The notes under the pieces: generated by a model
Database searches by the model: none
What the model saw: the letters and a program-made list of their open reading frames with translations, nothing else
What the model was told of the DNA's origin: nothing
NCBI GenBank assembly: GCA_017551025.1
Contig: JAFZNG010000030.1
Coordinates: 1 to 34,716 of the forward strand
Source of the DNA: Paludibacteraceae bacterium
GTDB taxonomy: Bacteria; Bacteroidota; Bacteroidia; Bacteroidales; Paludibacteraceae
DNA length: 34,716 nt
Reading direction: 5' to 3'
Position numbers and translations under genes: made by a program
Shown here: positions 7,168 to 15,718 of the stretch, in pieces
Position numbering within the stretch: the stretch's first letter is position 1
How the letters are laid out: every line of letters starts with the position of its first letter

Positions 7168-8441
7168 CAAAGATACACGTGTGTACGCTCGATGGCATCG
7201 ATAGTCGATTGCGGGATGTCGCTATTCTCTTTGGCAAGGCTCGGCCATTGAGCCACAGCATCGAGTACTTGGTCAATGATGTGCTTTGCGCCCTTGACAT
7301 TCATCTCGCTGGCGACAGTGAGCAGGTCTTCACGCGTGATGTGATCCCATTTATTGTTAATCGACATCTGGTGGGTTGCCGTCCACCCGCCATTGGGATT
7401 GTATGCCCAACACATATCATATGCCGGCGAGAGACGCCACTCCCCCTTGCGGTTCATAAGAAACGAAGTATTCTTGGTATGATCATCCTGGTTGCGCGCC
7501 ACCACATTAAACACCATACGACGATAAAACTCCTCCGCCTCAGGGTACGTAAGACGCAGACGTCGCATAATACCGAAGGCTTGTTCGTAAGAATAAGCAT
7601 GCAGCATATTGAAGTCGTAATGGGCAATACCGCAAAGCGTTTGCATATGGAGCTTATGCCCATTGACACGATCGAAACGGCGCGTCATAAAGTGGGCGCG
7701 GTCGTGCTCACGATAGAGACGACACTCGGTCATATTAATGCCGGCGGCCTTGGCGAGCAGATAATGGACGTATTCTATCTCGCCGAAATGCATCGGGTCA
7801 CCCAGTTCTTTATTAGACACACCATCCAACTTAATCAACCAGAAATCAAATCCCTCGGGCGCCGTAGTCTGTCCGCTACGTACCTCACCCGTAGCATCGT
7901 TATAGGCAATCACAGCCTTGGGGCGCTGCCCTCCGGCCGAAGTGCCGACACGAATAATATTAGCAATTGCCTCTTGCGAATCCGTTTTGAGGTTCGTACG
8001 GAATGCTTCCTTGTTATGTAACACTTGATTGGCGACCGCAATCAGCGACTCCATCTCCAACTTATCTGAATGCTCCAAGTAATCCGCATAGGCCGGCACA
8101 AACTCCAGCGCTCCCATTCCCCGTTTACCCTGATAACAAAGCCGCTCAATAGGATTAGCAAAAGATTTACCTACAGATACTAACCATTTATCCAACAATG
8201 CACGACCAAAGGCATCCGGCAATGCATCAGCAAAAAGTCCGGGCAGCCCATTAAAGGTGTTACTGCGCAATTCCGGGAACTCATAAATTTTGTTTTTAAC
8301 CACCGGCATCATCAACGGAGACAATTCAATGCCCTCCGTCGCAAAATCTTCATCGTAACGAAAAACCGCCATGTTGCGGCGTTCGTCCCAAGCAATGGCG
8401 CCTACGCGCTCACCCCATAAGATAACTTCTGCGTTTACCAT
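7167..8441 (-). CDS. hipA: HipA-family serine/threonine kinase toxin
   Basis: A 424-residue protein of the usual HipA length. The N-terminal HipA 'couple' domain covers about residues 1-115 (LPGLFADALPDAFGRALL around 66-83). The kinase part has the Gly/Ser-rich loop GTSAGGQRPKA (166-176), where E. coli HipA carries its regulatory Ser150, the catalytic motif NQDDHTKN (317-324) and the metal-binding Asp in SPAYD (342). All key residues appear intact. E. coli HipA phosphorylates glutamyl-tRNA synthetase and causes dormancy; the target here cannot be read from sequence. ATG 8441 overlaps the hipB stop by 7 nt (ATGGTAA), so translation is coupled. The operon is ended by the hairpin at 7094-7125. 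Confidence 0.93.
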   Translation of the reverse strand: MVNAEVILWGERVGAIAWDERRNMAVFRYDEDFATEGIELSPLMMPVVKNKIYEFPELRSNTFNGLPGLFADALPDAFGRALLDKWLVSVGKSFANPIERLCYQGKRGMGALEFVPAYADYLEHSDKLEMESLIAVANQVLHNKEAFRTNLKTDSQEAIANIIRVGTSAGGQRPKAVIAYNDATGEVRSGQTTAPEGFDFWLIKLDGVSNKELGDPMHFGEIEYVHYLLAKAAGINMTECRLYREHDRAHFMTRRFDRVNGHKLHMQTLCGIAHYDFNMLHAYSYEQAFGIMRRLRLTYPEAEEFYRRMVFNVVARNQDDHTKNTSFLMNRKGEWRLSPAYDMCWAYNPNGGWTATHQMSINNKWDHITREDLLTVASEMNVKGAKHIIDQVLDAVAQWPSLAKENSDIPQSTIDAIERTHVYL

Positions 8442-8788
8442 TCGGATTCAGGATTAGAAGATTGAACAATATTGGTTGATTTAGAAGAACTTGCACGTTT
8501 AGGTTGCGGGTGAGATTTTAAGTAATCTGCTATCGCAATAGGATCCAACTGCTCTTCTTCGAAAAACAAATACAGCATATTCAGTGCGTTCAACGAACGC
8601 AGAATCATAAGCAATGTCAGCAATGATGGATTGCTACCATTCTCAATCTGACTGATACTAAATACCGAGACGCCACTACGCTCAGCAAGGGCTTTCTGAG
8701 ATAAATTAGCGGCTATGCGTAAGCGCTTTATCTTATGCCCAATTTCCTTCAAAAGGATCTTGTCTGATGCCAAATACAAGTCAATCAT
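8435..8788 (-). CDS. hipB: HipB-like antitoxin, Xre-type HTH
   Basis: A 117-residue protein. Residues about 12-70 form a Cro/C1-type helix-turn-helix (GHKIKRLRIAANLSQKALAE, then SGVSVFSISQIENGSNPSL), and a longer, partly disordered Ser/Lys-rich tail follows. Such proteins bind and neutralise HipA and repress their own operon. It precedes hipA with a 7-nt overlap. A palindrome TAGATATATCTA sits 3 nt upstream of its start codon, between the −7 box and the gene, which is where an autorepressor should bind. The tail is longer than in E. coli HipB (88 residues). Confidence 0.9.
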   Translation of the reverse strand: MIDLYLASDKILLKEIGHKIKRLRIAANLSQKALAERSGVSVFSISQIENGSNPSLLTLLMILRSLNALNMLYLFFEEEQLDPIAIADYLKSHPQPKRASSSKSTNIVQSSNPESEW

Positions 8789-8790
8789 AT

Positions 8791-8802
8791 TAGATATATC
8801 TA
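8791..8802. promoter_or_regulatory. Candidate HipB operator
   Basis: A perfect 12-bp palindrome TAGATATATCTA in the hipBA leader. A related TAGATATA lies at 8832-8839 beside the −33 element, which would allow two-site binding. Assigned by position only. Confidence 0.5.
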
Positions 8803-8813
8803 TATTTACGCTG

Positions 8814-8845
8814 CAAAATTACAAATAATTTTAGATATACACAAA
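8814..8845 (-). promoter_or_regulatory. hipBA promoter
   Basis: On the minus strand TTTGTGTAT (from 8845) and the −7 box TAATTTTG (8821-8814), with 20 nt between TTG and the −7 box. The leader is about 20 nt. Confidence 0.75.
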
Positions 8846-8871
8846 TATTTTTGCAAAAAAATTGAATTTTC

Positions 8872-9354
8872 TTACTGCTTGGTGGCGTGGAGGGTGATCT
8901 GGCCGTTACAGTTGGCGGCATAGTTGCCGTAAGTGGCGGTGCCAACTACGTCACTCTGCCAGTCGAGATTACGACCAACCAGCGTAGCACGGCCGTAAGA
9001 GAAGATCAGCTGTGCATGAATCTGACCATAATCGTAATTCACCGCATTCGACTCCAGCACGAGTTCGTTACCGAACACCATCGCCCGAATCGAATCGTTG
9101 TAACCGACGATGACTACCTGGTTGTCCGCACCGTACTTATGGATCTCGAAGACGCCGGTATCGTTGAGCGGCAGCGACGTGAGCTTGGTGCCCGCCACAT
9201 AGAGGTCCACTGCCCCCTCGGCCTGATAGTCGTACGCTCCGACAAAGACATCACGGGCATCTACGGGTTCCTGGTCCTGGGGTTGACTGCATGCCACCAT
9301 CATAAGGCACATACCTATTGCCAGACCGAGCCGGCTAAAGAAAGAAGATTTCAT
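8872..9354 (-). CDS. Lipoprotein, lipocalin-like beta protein
   Basis: A 160-residue lipoprotein starting at ATG 9354 (MKSSFFSRLGLAIGMCLMM). A lipobox VACS follows the hydrophobic segment, so the mature protein starts at that Cys and is membrane-anchored. The rest is beta-rich (DLYVAGTKLTSLPLND, VVIVGYNDS, QLIFSYGRATLVGRN) and resembles the small lipocalin-like lipoproteins common in Bacteroidales; no function is known. An ATG at 9426 in the same frame is rejected because it would put the EF-G terminator hairpin inside the coding region. I see no clear promoter, so read-through from the EF-G paralog gene is likely. Confidence 0.75.
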   Translation of the reverse strand: MKSSFFSRLGLAIGMCLMMVACSQPQDQEPVDARDVFVGAYDYQAEGAVDLYVAGTKLTSLPLNDTGVFEIHKYGADNQVVIVGYNDSIRAMVFGNELVLESNAVNYDYGQIHAQLIFSYGRATLVGRNLDWQSDVVGTATYGNYAANCNGQITLHATKQ

Positions 9355-9390
9355 ACGCGTAAAAAGACTTAATGGGTTAAAGGATTTCGA

Positions 9391-9422
9391 AAAACACCGC
9401 CTCACAGCGAGGCGGTGTTTTT
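9391..9422 (-). terminator. Terminator after the EF-G paralog
   Basis: AAAACACCGCCTC (9391-9403) and GAGGCGGTGTTTT (9409-9421) form a perfect 13-bp stem with loop ACAGC and a T run. It lies 18 nt after the EF-G paralog stop codon on the minus strand. Confidence 0.9.
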
Positions 9423-9440
9423 GCATATTGGGGACGAGGC

Positions 9441-11597
9441 TTACTCTTCCTCGGTCTGCGATGCTGCGTAAGCGGCCAGCAGTTTCTCCTGAACGTCAGC
9501 CGGAACGAGCTGGTAGGAGTTGAACTGCATGGTGAACGTAGCGCGACCACCGGTGAGCGACGAGAGCGTCGTCGAGTAGCTCGAGAGCTCCTTCAAAGGT
9601 ACTTGGGCTTTCAGACGTGTGAACTGCTTCTCGGTCTCCATACCCAATACCATACCGCGACGGCCGTTGATATCCGACATCACGTCACCCACGATCTCCG
9701 ACGGAACAAATACCTCTACGTCGTAAACCGGCTCCAGTACCTTCGGGTTAGCCTCCTTGAAGGCCTGTGCAAAGGCGTTACGGCCTGCCAGACGGAACGA
9801 GATTTCGTTACTGTCTACCGGGTGCATCTTACCATCGTAGATGATGACACGAACGTCGCGAGCGTACGAACCGGTCAACGGACCCTGCTCCATACGATCC
9901 ATCAGACCCTTCAGGATAGCCGGGATAAAGCGTGCATCGATAGCACCACCGACGATCGAGTTGATGAGCACGAGCTTACCACCCCACTCGAGGTTGATCT
10001 CCTGCTGGTCCTTAACGGAAATCTTATATTCCTGGTTACCAAACTTATAGGTCTCCTTAACCGGCATACCTTCCTCGTAAGGTTCTACGATCAGGTGTAC
10101 CTCGCCGAACTGACCCGAACCACCGGACTGCTTCTTATGACGATAGTCGGCACGCGCAGCCTTGGTAATCGTCTCGCGATACGGGATCTTCGGTTCGTCG
10201 AACACGATTTGCATCTTATCGTTGTTCTCCAAACGCCACTTGAGCGTACGGAGGTGGAACTCACCCTGACCGGAGATAATAGTCTGCTTCAGTTCCTTAG
10301 ACTGCTCTACTACCCACGTAGGATCCTCCTCGTGGTAACGGGTCAGGAGGGCTGCCAGCTTCTCGTTGTCGCTCTCGGTAACGGGACGGATAGCACGACG
10401 ATAACGCGGTTGCGGATATGCGATAGGTGCGTACTGGTTGTCGCAGTCCTTGGCATTCAGGGTGTTACCCGTACGGGTATCTTTCAGTTTCACGGTTGCA
10501 CCGATATCACCAGCTGCCAGTTCGTCTACCGGCACGCGGATCGAACCTGCTACCTGATAGAGCTGCGAGATACGCTCCTTGCTGCCACGCTCCATGTTCT
10601 GCAGGTCGTCACCGTTGTGTACGGTACCCTGCATTACGCGGAAGTAGTTCACCTCACCGATATGCGGCTCTACCGATGTCTTGAAGACATACAGACTGGT
10701 CGGTGCCTTAGCGTCGGTAGTTACAGCCTTACCGTCTACGGTAGGATAGCTGAACTGTGCAGGCGACGGCGCCATACCGTTCAGGAAGTCCATCAGACGA
10801 CGAACACCCATATCCTTCAGACCCGAGCAGCAGAGCACCGGATACATCGAACCGTCAGCATAAACGGTCTGCAGACCCTGCATGATCTCCTCGTCGGTCA
10901 GACCTTCGCCCAGGAACTTGTCGAGCAGCGTCTCGTCAGCCTCGGCTGCAGCCTCACTGAGTTGCGAACGCATCTCCTCTACCTTATCGGCATACTCTGC
11001 CGGGATGTCCTTCAGCTCGGGTGCACCACCTTCCGGCTTCCAAACCAGCATCTTACCCTTCAGCACGTCGATCACGGCATTGAATCCGCCACCGGCATTT
11101 ACGGGGAACTGGATCAGCGTACACTTGTTGCCGAAGTTCTCCTTCAGTTGGTTGAAGGTGCGCTCGAAGTCAGCAGCCTCGTGGTCGCACTTATTGATAA
11201 CAAACGCCAGCGGCTTCTTGGCGTGCTCTACGAGACGGAAGTTGTTCTGGGTACCTACCTCAACGCCTCCATTAGCGCTCAGCACGATCATGGCCGAACC
11301 GCACATCTGGAGGGCTGCCACCGTACCGCCGCAGAAGTCATCCGAACCTGCGCAGTCGATGATGTTGAGTTTTTTGTTCTCAAACTCAATGTTGCAAACG
11401 GTAGAGAACACCGAATAACCGTACTCCTTCTCTACAGGGAAATAGTCACATACGGTGGATTGCGCCTCAATAGTACCGCGGCGCTTGATCACCCCGCACT
11501 CGAACAACATCGACTCCATCAGAGTCGTCTTACCGGATCCCGAGCCGCCTAACATAGCGACGTTCTTGATCTCATTAGCTTGATAAACTTTAGCCAT
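9441..11597 (-). CDS. EF-G paralog with degenerate GTPase site (EF-G2-like)
   Basis: A 718-residue translation-factor GTPase starting at MAKVYQANEIKN (ATG 11597), 19 nt after the upstream gene. All EF-G domains are present: the G domain (1-270), domain II, domain III (ISGQGEFHL), domain IV (SGGSGQFGEV, HPVDSNEISF) and domain V (RRGMVLGME). The P-loop GGSGSGKT (17-24) and NKCD (135-138) are kept. The G3 motif is DCAGSDDF (81-88) instead of DTPGHVDF, so the catalytic His is Ser. The usual switch I ending RGITI is also missing (EKEYGYSV). Bacteroides thetaiotaomicron has an EF-G paralog, needed for gut colonisation, that I recall is reported to lack GTPase activity; this looks like the same type. 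The canonical fusA should be elsewhere in the genome. Confidence 0.88.
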   Translation of the reverse strand: MAKVYQANEIKNVAMLGGSGSGKTTLMESMLFECGVIKRRGTIEAQSTVCDYFPVEKEYGYSVFSTVCNIEFENKKLNIIDCAGSDDFCGGTVAALQMCGSAMIVLSANGGVEVGTQNNFRLVEHAKKPLAFVINKCDHEAADFERTFNQLKENFGNKCTLIQFPVNAGGGFNAVIDVLKGKMLVWKPEGGAPELKDIPAEYADKVEEMRSQLSEAAAEADETLLDKFLGEGLTDEEIMQGLQTVYADGSMYPVLCCSGLKDMGVRRLMDFLNGMAPSPAQFSYPTVDGKAVTTDAKAPTSLYVFKTSVEPHIGEVNYFRVMQGTVHNGDDLQNMERGSKERISQLYQVAGSIRVPVDELAAGDIGATVKLKDTRTGNTLNAKDCDNQYAPIAYPQPRYRRAIRPVTESDNEKLAALLTRYHEEDPTWVVEQSKELKQTIISGQGEFHLRTLKWRLENNDKMQIVFDEPKIPYRETITKAARADYRHKKQSGGSGQFGEVHLIVEPYEEGMPVKETYKFGNQEYKISVKDQQEINLEWGGKLVLINSIVGGAIDARFIPAILKGLMDRMEQGPLTGSYARDVRVIIYDGKMHPVDSNEISFRLAGRNAFAQAFKEANPKVLEPVYDVEVFVPSEIVGDVMSDINGRRGMVLGMETEKQFTRLKAQVPLKELSSYSTTLSSLTGGRATFTMQFNSYQLVPADVQEKLLAAYAASQTEEE

Positions 11598-11616
11598 TGT
11601 GTTAAATATTTTAAGG

Positions 11617-12567
11617 TTATTTATTATCCGTAACCAGGCGCACCGATTGTCCAAAGGAGCGCAAGTCATACGTGTACATTTCGTAGATTATCGAATTGAA
11701 CGTAAACGAATACGCATTGATGCGACTGTTGATCGACGAACTGGCCGTCCAGTACCGGCCGGACTCTTGCAAAAACGACATCACGTTGCGCTTCAAGTTG
11801 CTGTCATAATAGCGCTGACCGGCGCAAGGCAGAAATACCGCACCGGCATCTTCCAAGGGCTTCCACTCTGCATAACTGTACTCATTCGTATCCCATCCTG
11901 CTCCATAACCGGGCTCGAAGCTCGCGCCCCAAGGTTGCTCCCAATCGTCGGGCAACAGCACCATACCGCGTGCACCCTGGATAGTAGCCATACCATTCAG
12001 ATTCGTAGCATTCGGACGATCCAAGACGATCCATTGCCACTCCTCAAAGGTCAACGTGCGCCACAGTCCCGGCGCATTACCGCCATTCTGGATCGGGTTA
12101 TGCACTCCCCAGTCTGCCTGACTAAAAGAACCCACCATGTCATAACGGAAATTACCATCCTTCGGAGCAAGGTCCTCAGGCAGATAATCCAGCGACTCAT
12201 CACTCGTACTCCAAGGCTGATACTCCTTGGCGCCACTTGCCCAACCGCTGGTTCCCCAACAGAACAAGTCGATCCATCCATCATAGGATGGAGAAATACG
12301 CAAGTTATCACTCTTATTATCCGCACTACCGATATTCCCATTGCCTTCTGCTCCTACTACGCCATACTGACGCGGACAGAAACGCCACACATTCGTTGCA
12401 GCGCAATATTGCAGGTTTCCCATCGAGAAACGCACACTACCTCCTCCCTTCAGGGAAAATACACCGGGTAAAGCACCCTCTATCTGGGCATTCTGAGCCG
12501 TCATCGACTGTGCACAAAATACCAGCACAGCGGATACCACAATTAAGAGTCGAAATGTTTTCTTCAT
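11617..12567 (-). CDS. Secreted FISUMP-like protein
   Basis: A 316-residue protein with a signal peptide (MKKTFRLLIVVSAVLVF, cleaved near SMTAQ). The mature part has the motif order typical of a large Bacteroidales secreted family: FSMGNLQYCAATNVWRF, SYDGWIDLFCWGTSGW, WRTLTFEEWQWIV, GMVLLPDDW, GAVFLPCAGQR, YWTASS and SVRLV. These resemble FISUMP / formylglycine-generating-enzyme-fold (C-type-lectin-like) domains; members are thought to bind ligands at the surface. ATG 12567 is preferred to ATG 12579 because the −7 box at 12597-12590 would leave only a few leader bases for the upstream one. It is the first gene of a transcript continuing into the EF-G paralog. Confidence 0.8.
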   Translation of the reverse strand: MKKTFRLLIVVSAVLVFCAQSMTAQNAQIEGALPGVFSLKGGGSVRFSMGNLQYCAATNVWRFCPRQYGVVGAEGNGNIGSADNKSDNLRISPSYDGWIDLFCWGTSGWASGAKEYQPWSTSDESLDYLPEDLAPKDGNFRYDMVGSFSQADWGVHNPIQNGGNAPGLWRTLTFEEWQWIVLDRPNATNLNGMATIQGARGMVLLPDDWEQPWGASFEPGYGAGWDTNEYSYAEWKPLEDAGAVFLPCAGQRYYDSNLKRNVMSFLQESGRYWTASSSINSRINAYSFTFNSIIYEMYTYDLRSFGQSVRLVTDNK

Positions 12568-12589
12568 CGTAATAGACATAAAATCGCTG

Positions 12590-12620
12590 CAAAGGTAGCA
12601 CTTTTTTCGGACATACGCAA
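12590..12620 (-). promoter_or_regulatory. Promoter of the FISUMP-like / EF-G paralog transcript
   Basis: On the minus strand TTGCGTATGT (from 12620) and the −7 box TACCTTTG (12597-12590), with 20 nt between them. Confidence 0.8.
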
Positions 12621-12983
12621 GTTTTTCCGCAAAAAAATTTTTTGCCTATATATAATTAGATATAGATACTATACTATATAATGCAGCCTTAATCCCTTCA
12701 AATCCTTCCCTCCGCACAGCAAAATACTCCAAGATGGCAAATGTTATGCGAATACATTTCGAAATGCATACGATTTTGCCGTTCGCAATGAATTTATGCG
12801 GAATTTTATCATTTCATAGCCCTCTCTCGGGCACAGAGGCTGAGAAGAAATAAATCAATGGCGTGCGAAGGGATGGTAATGGTGGAAAATATGCGTTTCG
12901 TCACTATATGACGCATTTTATCGTCTGCAATAGGTTGTTTAGTCGGTTTTTGACAGATAATTGGAGAGAAAAAACAGAAAGAG
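12621..12983. other. 363-bp gene-free region between divergent promoters
   Basis: No ORF with coding character is visible. It holds an AT-rich TATA-type tract (about 12645-12682) and a segment at 12819-12875 with a weak resemblance to TPP-riboswitch motifs (GGCTGAGA, GCGAAGGGA). An imperfect inverted repeat (ATGCG ... CGCAT, about 12891-12916) is also present. Otherwise I see nothing assignable; a small RNA cannot be excluded. Confidence 0.4.
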
Positions 12984-13014
12984 TTGCGTATGTGGAAAAA
13001 AAGTAGTAATTTTG
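12984..13014 (+). promoter_or_regulatory. uvrA promoter
   Basis: TTGCGTATGT (from 12984), 20 nt, then the −7 box TAATTTTG (13007-13014). The start of transcription should be near 13019, only about 5 nt before ATG 13024, so the mRNA may be almost leaderless. Confidence 0.8.
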
Positions 13015-13023
13015 CAGTCTAAA

Positions 13024-15687
13024 ATGAGCGAAAAAAACGAGCATAAGGAAATTCGTGTGGTTGGCGCGAGGGTGCACAATCTGAAGAACATCAGCGTAAG
13101 CATCCCCCGATATAAGCTAACCGTCATCACGGGACTCAGCGGCAGCGGCAAATCGTCGCTGGCGTTCGACACGATCTTTGCAGAGGGGCAACGCCGTTAC
13201 CTGGAGACCTTCAGCAGTTATGCTCGCGGGTATATCGGACAGATGGAGCGTCCGGATGTAGATCAGATAACAGGACTCAGTCCCGTGATCTCGATCGACC
13301 AGAAGACCACCAGCAAGAATCCCCGCTCTACGGTGGGAACGATTACGGAAGTATATGATTTTCTGCGCCTTCTGTACGCACGCGCCGGCGAAGCCTACTC
13401 GTACCTAACGGGCGAGAAGATGGTAAAATATACCGACCACCAAATCCTGGAACTCATCGCTCGCGAATATGCCGGGCAAAAGATACTGCTACTCTCCCCA
13501 CTGGTCAACAACCGCAAGGGCCATTACAAGGAACTCTTCGAGACGCTGCAGAAGAAGGGATTTGTACAAGTACGTGTAGATGGCGAGCTGATGGAGATCA
13601 CTCCCGGCATGAAACTGGATCGCTATAAGAATCATACGATCGAGGCCGTCGTAGATAAACTGAAGGTGGATGGACGAATGGCGAATGGCGAAGGGGCGAA
13701 TGATGATTTGGATCTCAAGCGTATGCGGCAGTCGATCAACCTGGCTATGGACCAGGGAGACGGCATCGTAGCTATTGCTACCAGTGAGCCGCAGCAACCG
13801 ATACGCTATCTGAGTCGCCACCTGATGTGTCCTACGACCGGTCTGGCCTACCGCGAACCCGCTCCGCATACCTTCTCGTTCAACAGTCCGAGCGGATGGT
13901 GCGAATGCTGCAAAGGACTGGGAAAAATAAAGGCGAATGGCGAAAGGGCAAATGGCGAAGGGGCGAAGAAGGACGAACTGGAGGATATCATACAGAGCGA
14001 CAACTGGTATGAGCGCCTACTGGAATACAAAGCCCCAACCGATGAGGAGGGCGAGGAGAAAGAGGAACGAGAGTGGGTAGAGTGTCCCGAATGCCACGGC
14101 AAGCGACTGAGCAGAGAATCACTGAGTTACAAGATAGGTCCGTACACCATCGCCGACATGAGCGAGATGGATATCGACGTACTACTCAAAGAGCTGTCAG
14201 CCATCAGCCATCAGTTATCAGAACGCCAACAAGCCATAGCCGAACCGATACTTAAGGAGATATGCGGCCGACTACGCTTCATGCAGGCGGTAGGGTTGAG
14301 TTATCTGAGTCTGGGGCGTCCGTCGGACAGCCTCTCGGGTGGTGAGAGTCAGCGTATCCGTCTGGCCACGCAGATAGGCAGTAGGCTCGTCAACGTGCTG
14401 TATATCCTGGACGAGCCCTCGATAGGTCTGCATCAACGCGACAATCAACGCTTGATTGCTTCGCTTAAGGAGTTGCGCGACCTGGGCAACTCGGTTATCG
14501 TCGTCGAGCACGACGAGCAGATCATGCGCGAGGCGGACTGGGTGGTTGATGTAGGACCTAAGGCCGGTCGACTGGGCGGCAAGATACTCTTTAGCGGTAC
14601 ACCCGATGATATGCTACGGAGCGACACGCTGACGGCACAGTATCTTAATGGCGAAAGGCGAATGGACGAAGGGCGAAGAGACGAACCATTAGCCACTAAC
14701 CCCTCGCCATTAGCCATTACCCTCAGCGGTTGTACGGGCAATAACCTCAAGGACGTGACGCTACGTCTACCGCTGGGACGGATGGTATGCGTGACGGGCG
14801 TGAGCGGTAGTGGCAAGTCGACGCTCATCAACCAAACGCTCTACCCCATCCTATCGCAACACTTCTACCGCAGCCTGCGTAAACCGTTGGCCTATAAAGA
14901 GATAACGGGACTGGAGCATATCGACAAGGTGATCAATGTAGACCAGTCGCCTATCGGACGTACGCCGCGTTCGAATCCCGCCACATATACGAACGTATTC
15001 AATGATATCCGCGAACTGTTTGCCCAGATACCGGAGTCGAAGATGCGCGGTTGGCGGGCAGGACGTTTCTCGTTTAACATGCACGGCGGACGCTGTGAGG
15101 AGTGCAAAGGCAACGGATTCAAGACGATACCTATGCACTTCATGCCGGACGTCTATGTGCCCTGCGAAGCCTGCAACGGCAAACGCTACAACAAGGAGAC
15201 ACTGGAGGTACGATTCAAGGGTAAGTCGATCGGCGAGATACTGGACATGACGGTGAATCAGGCGGTGGAGTTCTTTGAGAACCAGCCGACTATACTGCGC
15301 AAGATCAAGACCATACAGGACGTAGGACTGGGGTATATCAAACTCGGTCAACCATCCACGACTCTCTCCGGCGGTGAGAGTCAGCGTATCAAGCTCGCCA
15401 CGGAACTGTCGCGTCCGTCTACGGGTCGCACCCTCTATATCCTGGACGAACCCACGACAGGTCTGCATTTCGAGGATGTGCGGGTGCTGAACGGCGTACT
15501 GCGCCGACTGGTGGACAAGGGGAATACGGTGGTCATCATCGAGCACAACCTGGACGTCATACGTGCCTGCGATTGGGTGATCGACCTCGGACCGGAAGGA
15601 GGACGATGCGGCGGACGCATCGTAGCGGAAGGTACGATAGCGGATATCAAACAATGCAAAGAAAGCATCACAGGGAGATTCCTGTGA
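13024..15687 (+). CDS. uvrA: Excinuclease ABC subunit UvrA
   Basis: An 887-residue UvrA, the ATPase that finds DNA lesions with UvrB in nucleotide excision repair. It has two ABC ATPase halves: Walker A GLSGSGKS (37-44) with signature [12 protein letters not shown], and Walker A GVSGSGKS near residue 593 with [12 protein letters not shown] and LDEPTTGLH. The C-terminal zinc finger is complete (CEECKGNG ... CEACNGK). The first finger starts CPTTG, as I recall for other Bacteroidota UvrA. ATG 13024 is chosen because the −7 box lies at 13007-13014, inside any longer reading. It is somewhat short for UvrA (about 940 residues), yet carries four in-frame heptad arrays, at residues 217-227, 304-315, 392-401 and 541-566, giving stretches such as [13 protein letters not shown]. 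It is first in a plus-strand transcript with the antiporter and AddB-like genes. Confidence 0.96.
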   Translation: MSEKNEHKEIRVVGARVHNLKNISVSIPRYKLTVITGLSGSGKSSLAFDTIFAEGQRRYLETFSSYARGYIGQMERPDVDQITGLSPVISIDQKTTSKNPRSTVGTITEVYDFLRLLYARAGEAYSYLTGEKMVKYTDHQILELIAREYAGQKILLLSPLVNNRKGHYKELFETLQKKGFVQVRVDGELMEITPGMKLDRYKNHTIEAVVDKLKVDGRMANGEGANDDLDLKRMRQSINLAMDQGDGIVAIATSEPQQPIRYLSRHLMCPTTGLAYREPAPHTFSFNSPSGWCECCKGLGKIKANGERANGEGAKKDELEDIIQSDNWYERLLEYKAPTDEEGEEKEEREWVECPECHGKRLSRESLSYKIGPYTIADMSEMDIDVLLKELSAISHQLSERQQAIAEPILKEICGRLRFMQAVGLSYLSLGRPSDSLSGGESQRIRLATQIGSRLVNVLYILDEPSIGLHQRDNQRLIASLKELRDLGNSVIVVEHDEQIMREADWVVDVGPKAGRLGGKILFSGTPDDMLRSDTLTAQYLNGERRMDEGRRDEPLATNPSPLAITLSGCTGNNLKDVTLRLPLGRMVCVTGVSGSGKSTLINQTLYPILSQHFYRSLRKPLAYKEITGLEHIDKVINVDQSPIGRTPRSNPATYTNVFNDIRELFAQIPESKMRGWRAGRFSFNMHGGRCEECKGNGFKTIPMHFMPDVYVPCEACNGKRYNKETLEVRFKGKSIGEILDMTVNQAVEFFENQPTILRKIKTIQDVGLGYIKLGQPSTTLSGGESQRIKLATELSRPSTGRTLYILDEPTTGLHFEDVRVLNGVLRRLVDKGNTVVIIEHNLDVIRACDWVIDLGPEGGRCGGRIVAEGTIADIKQCKESITGRFL
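13674..13702. repeat. In-frame heptad array GCGAATG in uvrA (1)
   Basis: ACGAATG, GCGAATG, GCGAAGG and GGCGAATG in tandem, encoding MANGEGAN in the inserted (UvrB-binding) region of UvrA. Confidence 0.8.
13933..13968. repeat. In-frame heptad array GCGAATG in uvrA (2)
   Basis: Five units (GCGAATG, GCGAAAG, GGCAAATG, GCGAAGG, GGCGAAG), encoding [13 protein letters not shown] just after the first zinc-finger segment of UvrA. Confidence 0.8.
14198..14225. repeat. In-frame heptad array CAGCCAT in uvrA (3)
   Basis: CAGCCAT twice, then CAGTTAT and CAGAACG, giving [10 protein letters not shown]. The unit differs from the other uvrA arrays but the period is again 7. Confidence 0.8.
14644..14721. repeat. 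In-frame bidirectional heptad array in uvrA (4)
   Basis: GCGAATG-type units (14644-14680) are followed by their reverse complement type (GCCATTA / GCCACTA, about 14687-14716). The two halves can pair (TAATGGCG with CGCCATTA). It encodes the linker between the two ATPase halves of UvrA. Confidence 0.75.
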
Positions 15688-15718
15688 ATTAAAAATTAAA
15701 AATTCAAAATTAAAAATT
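15687..15718. repeat. Heptad array AATTAAA at the uvrA/antiporter junction
   Basis: AATTAAA twice, AATTCAA, AATTAAA, then AATT. Its first base is the last base of the uvrA stop codon, and its end supplies the first two bases of the TTG start of the next gene. Confidence 0.9.

Noticed and set aside
9355-9426. Longer N-terminus for the lipoprotein gene (ATG 9426)
   Set aside because: It would translate through a perfect terminator hairpin, and the lipoprotein signal only begins at ATG 9354.
9603-11552. A 649-codon plus-strand ORF opposite the EF-G paralog
   Set aside because: It is the mirror of a strongly conserved gene, its protein has no recognisable family, and it has no promoter or start context. 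Other long antisense ORFs (for example 24682-25920 and 18364-19377, minus) were rejected for the same reason.
12961-13023. Upstream in-frame start for uvrA
   Set aside because: The −7 promoter box lies inside this segment, so it should not be transcribed.
13832-13850. Apparent loss of a zinc-finger Cys in UvrA (CPTTG instead of CPxCG)
   Set aside because: The same CPTTG form occurs, as I recall, in other Bacteroidota UvrA proteins, so it is a family trait and not damage.
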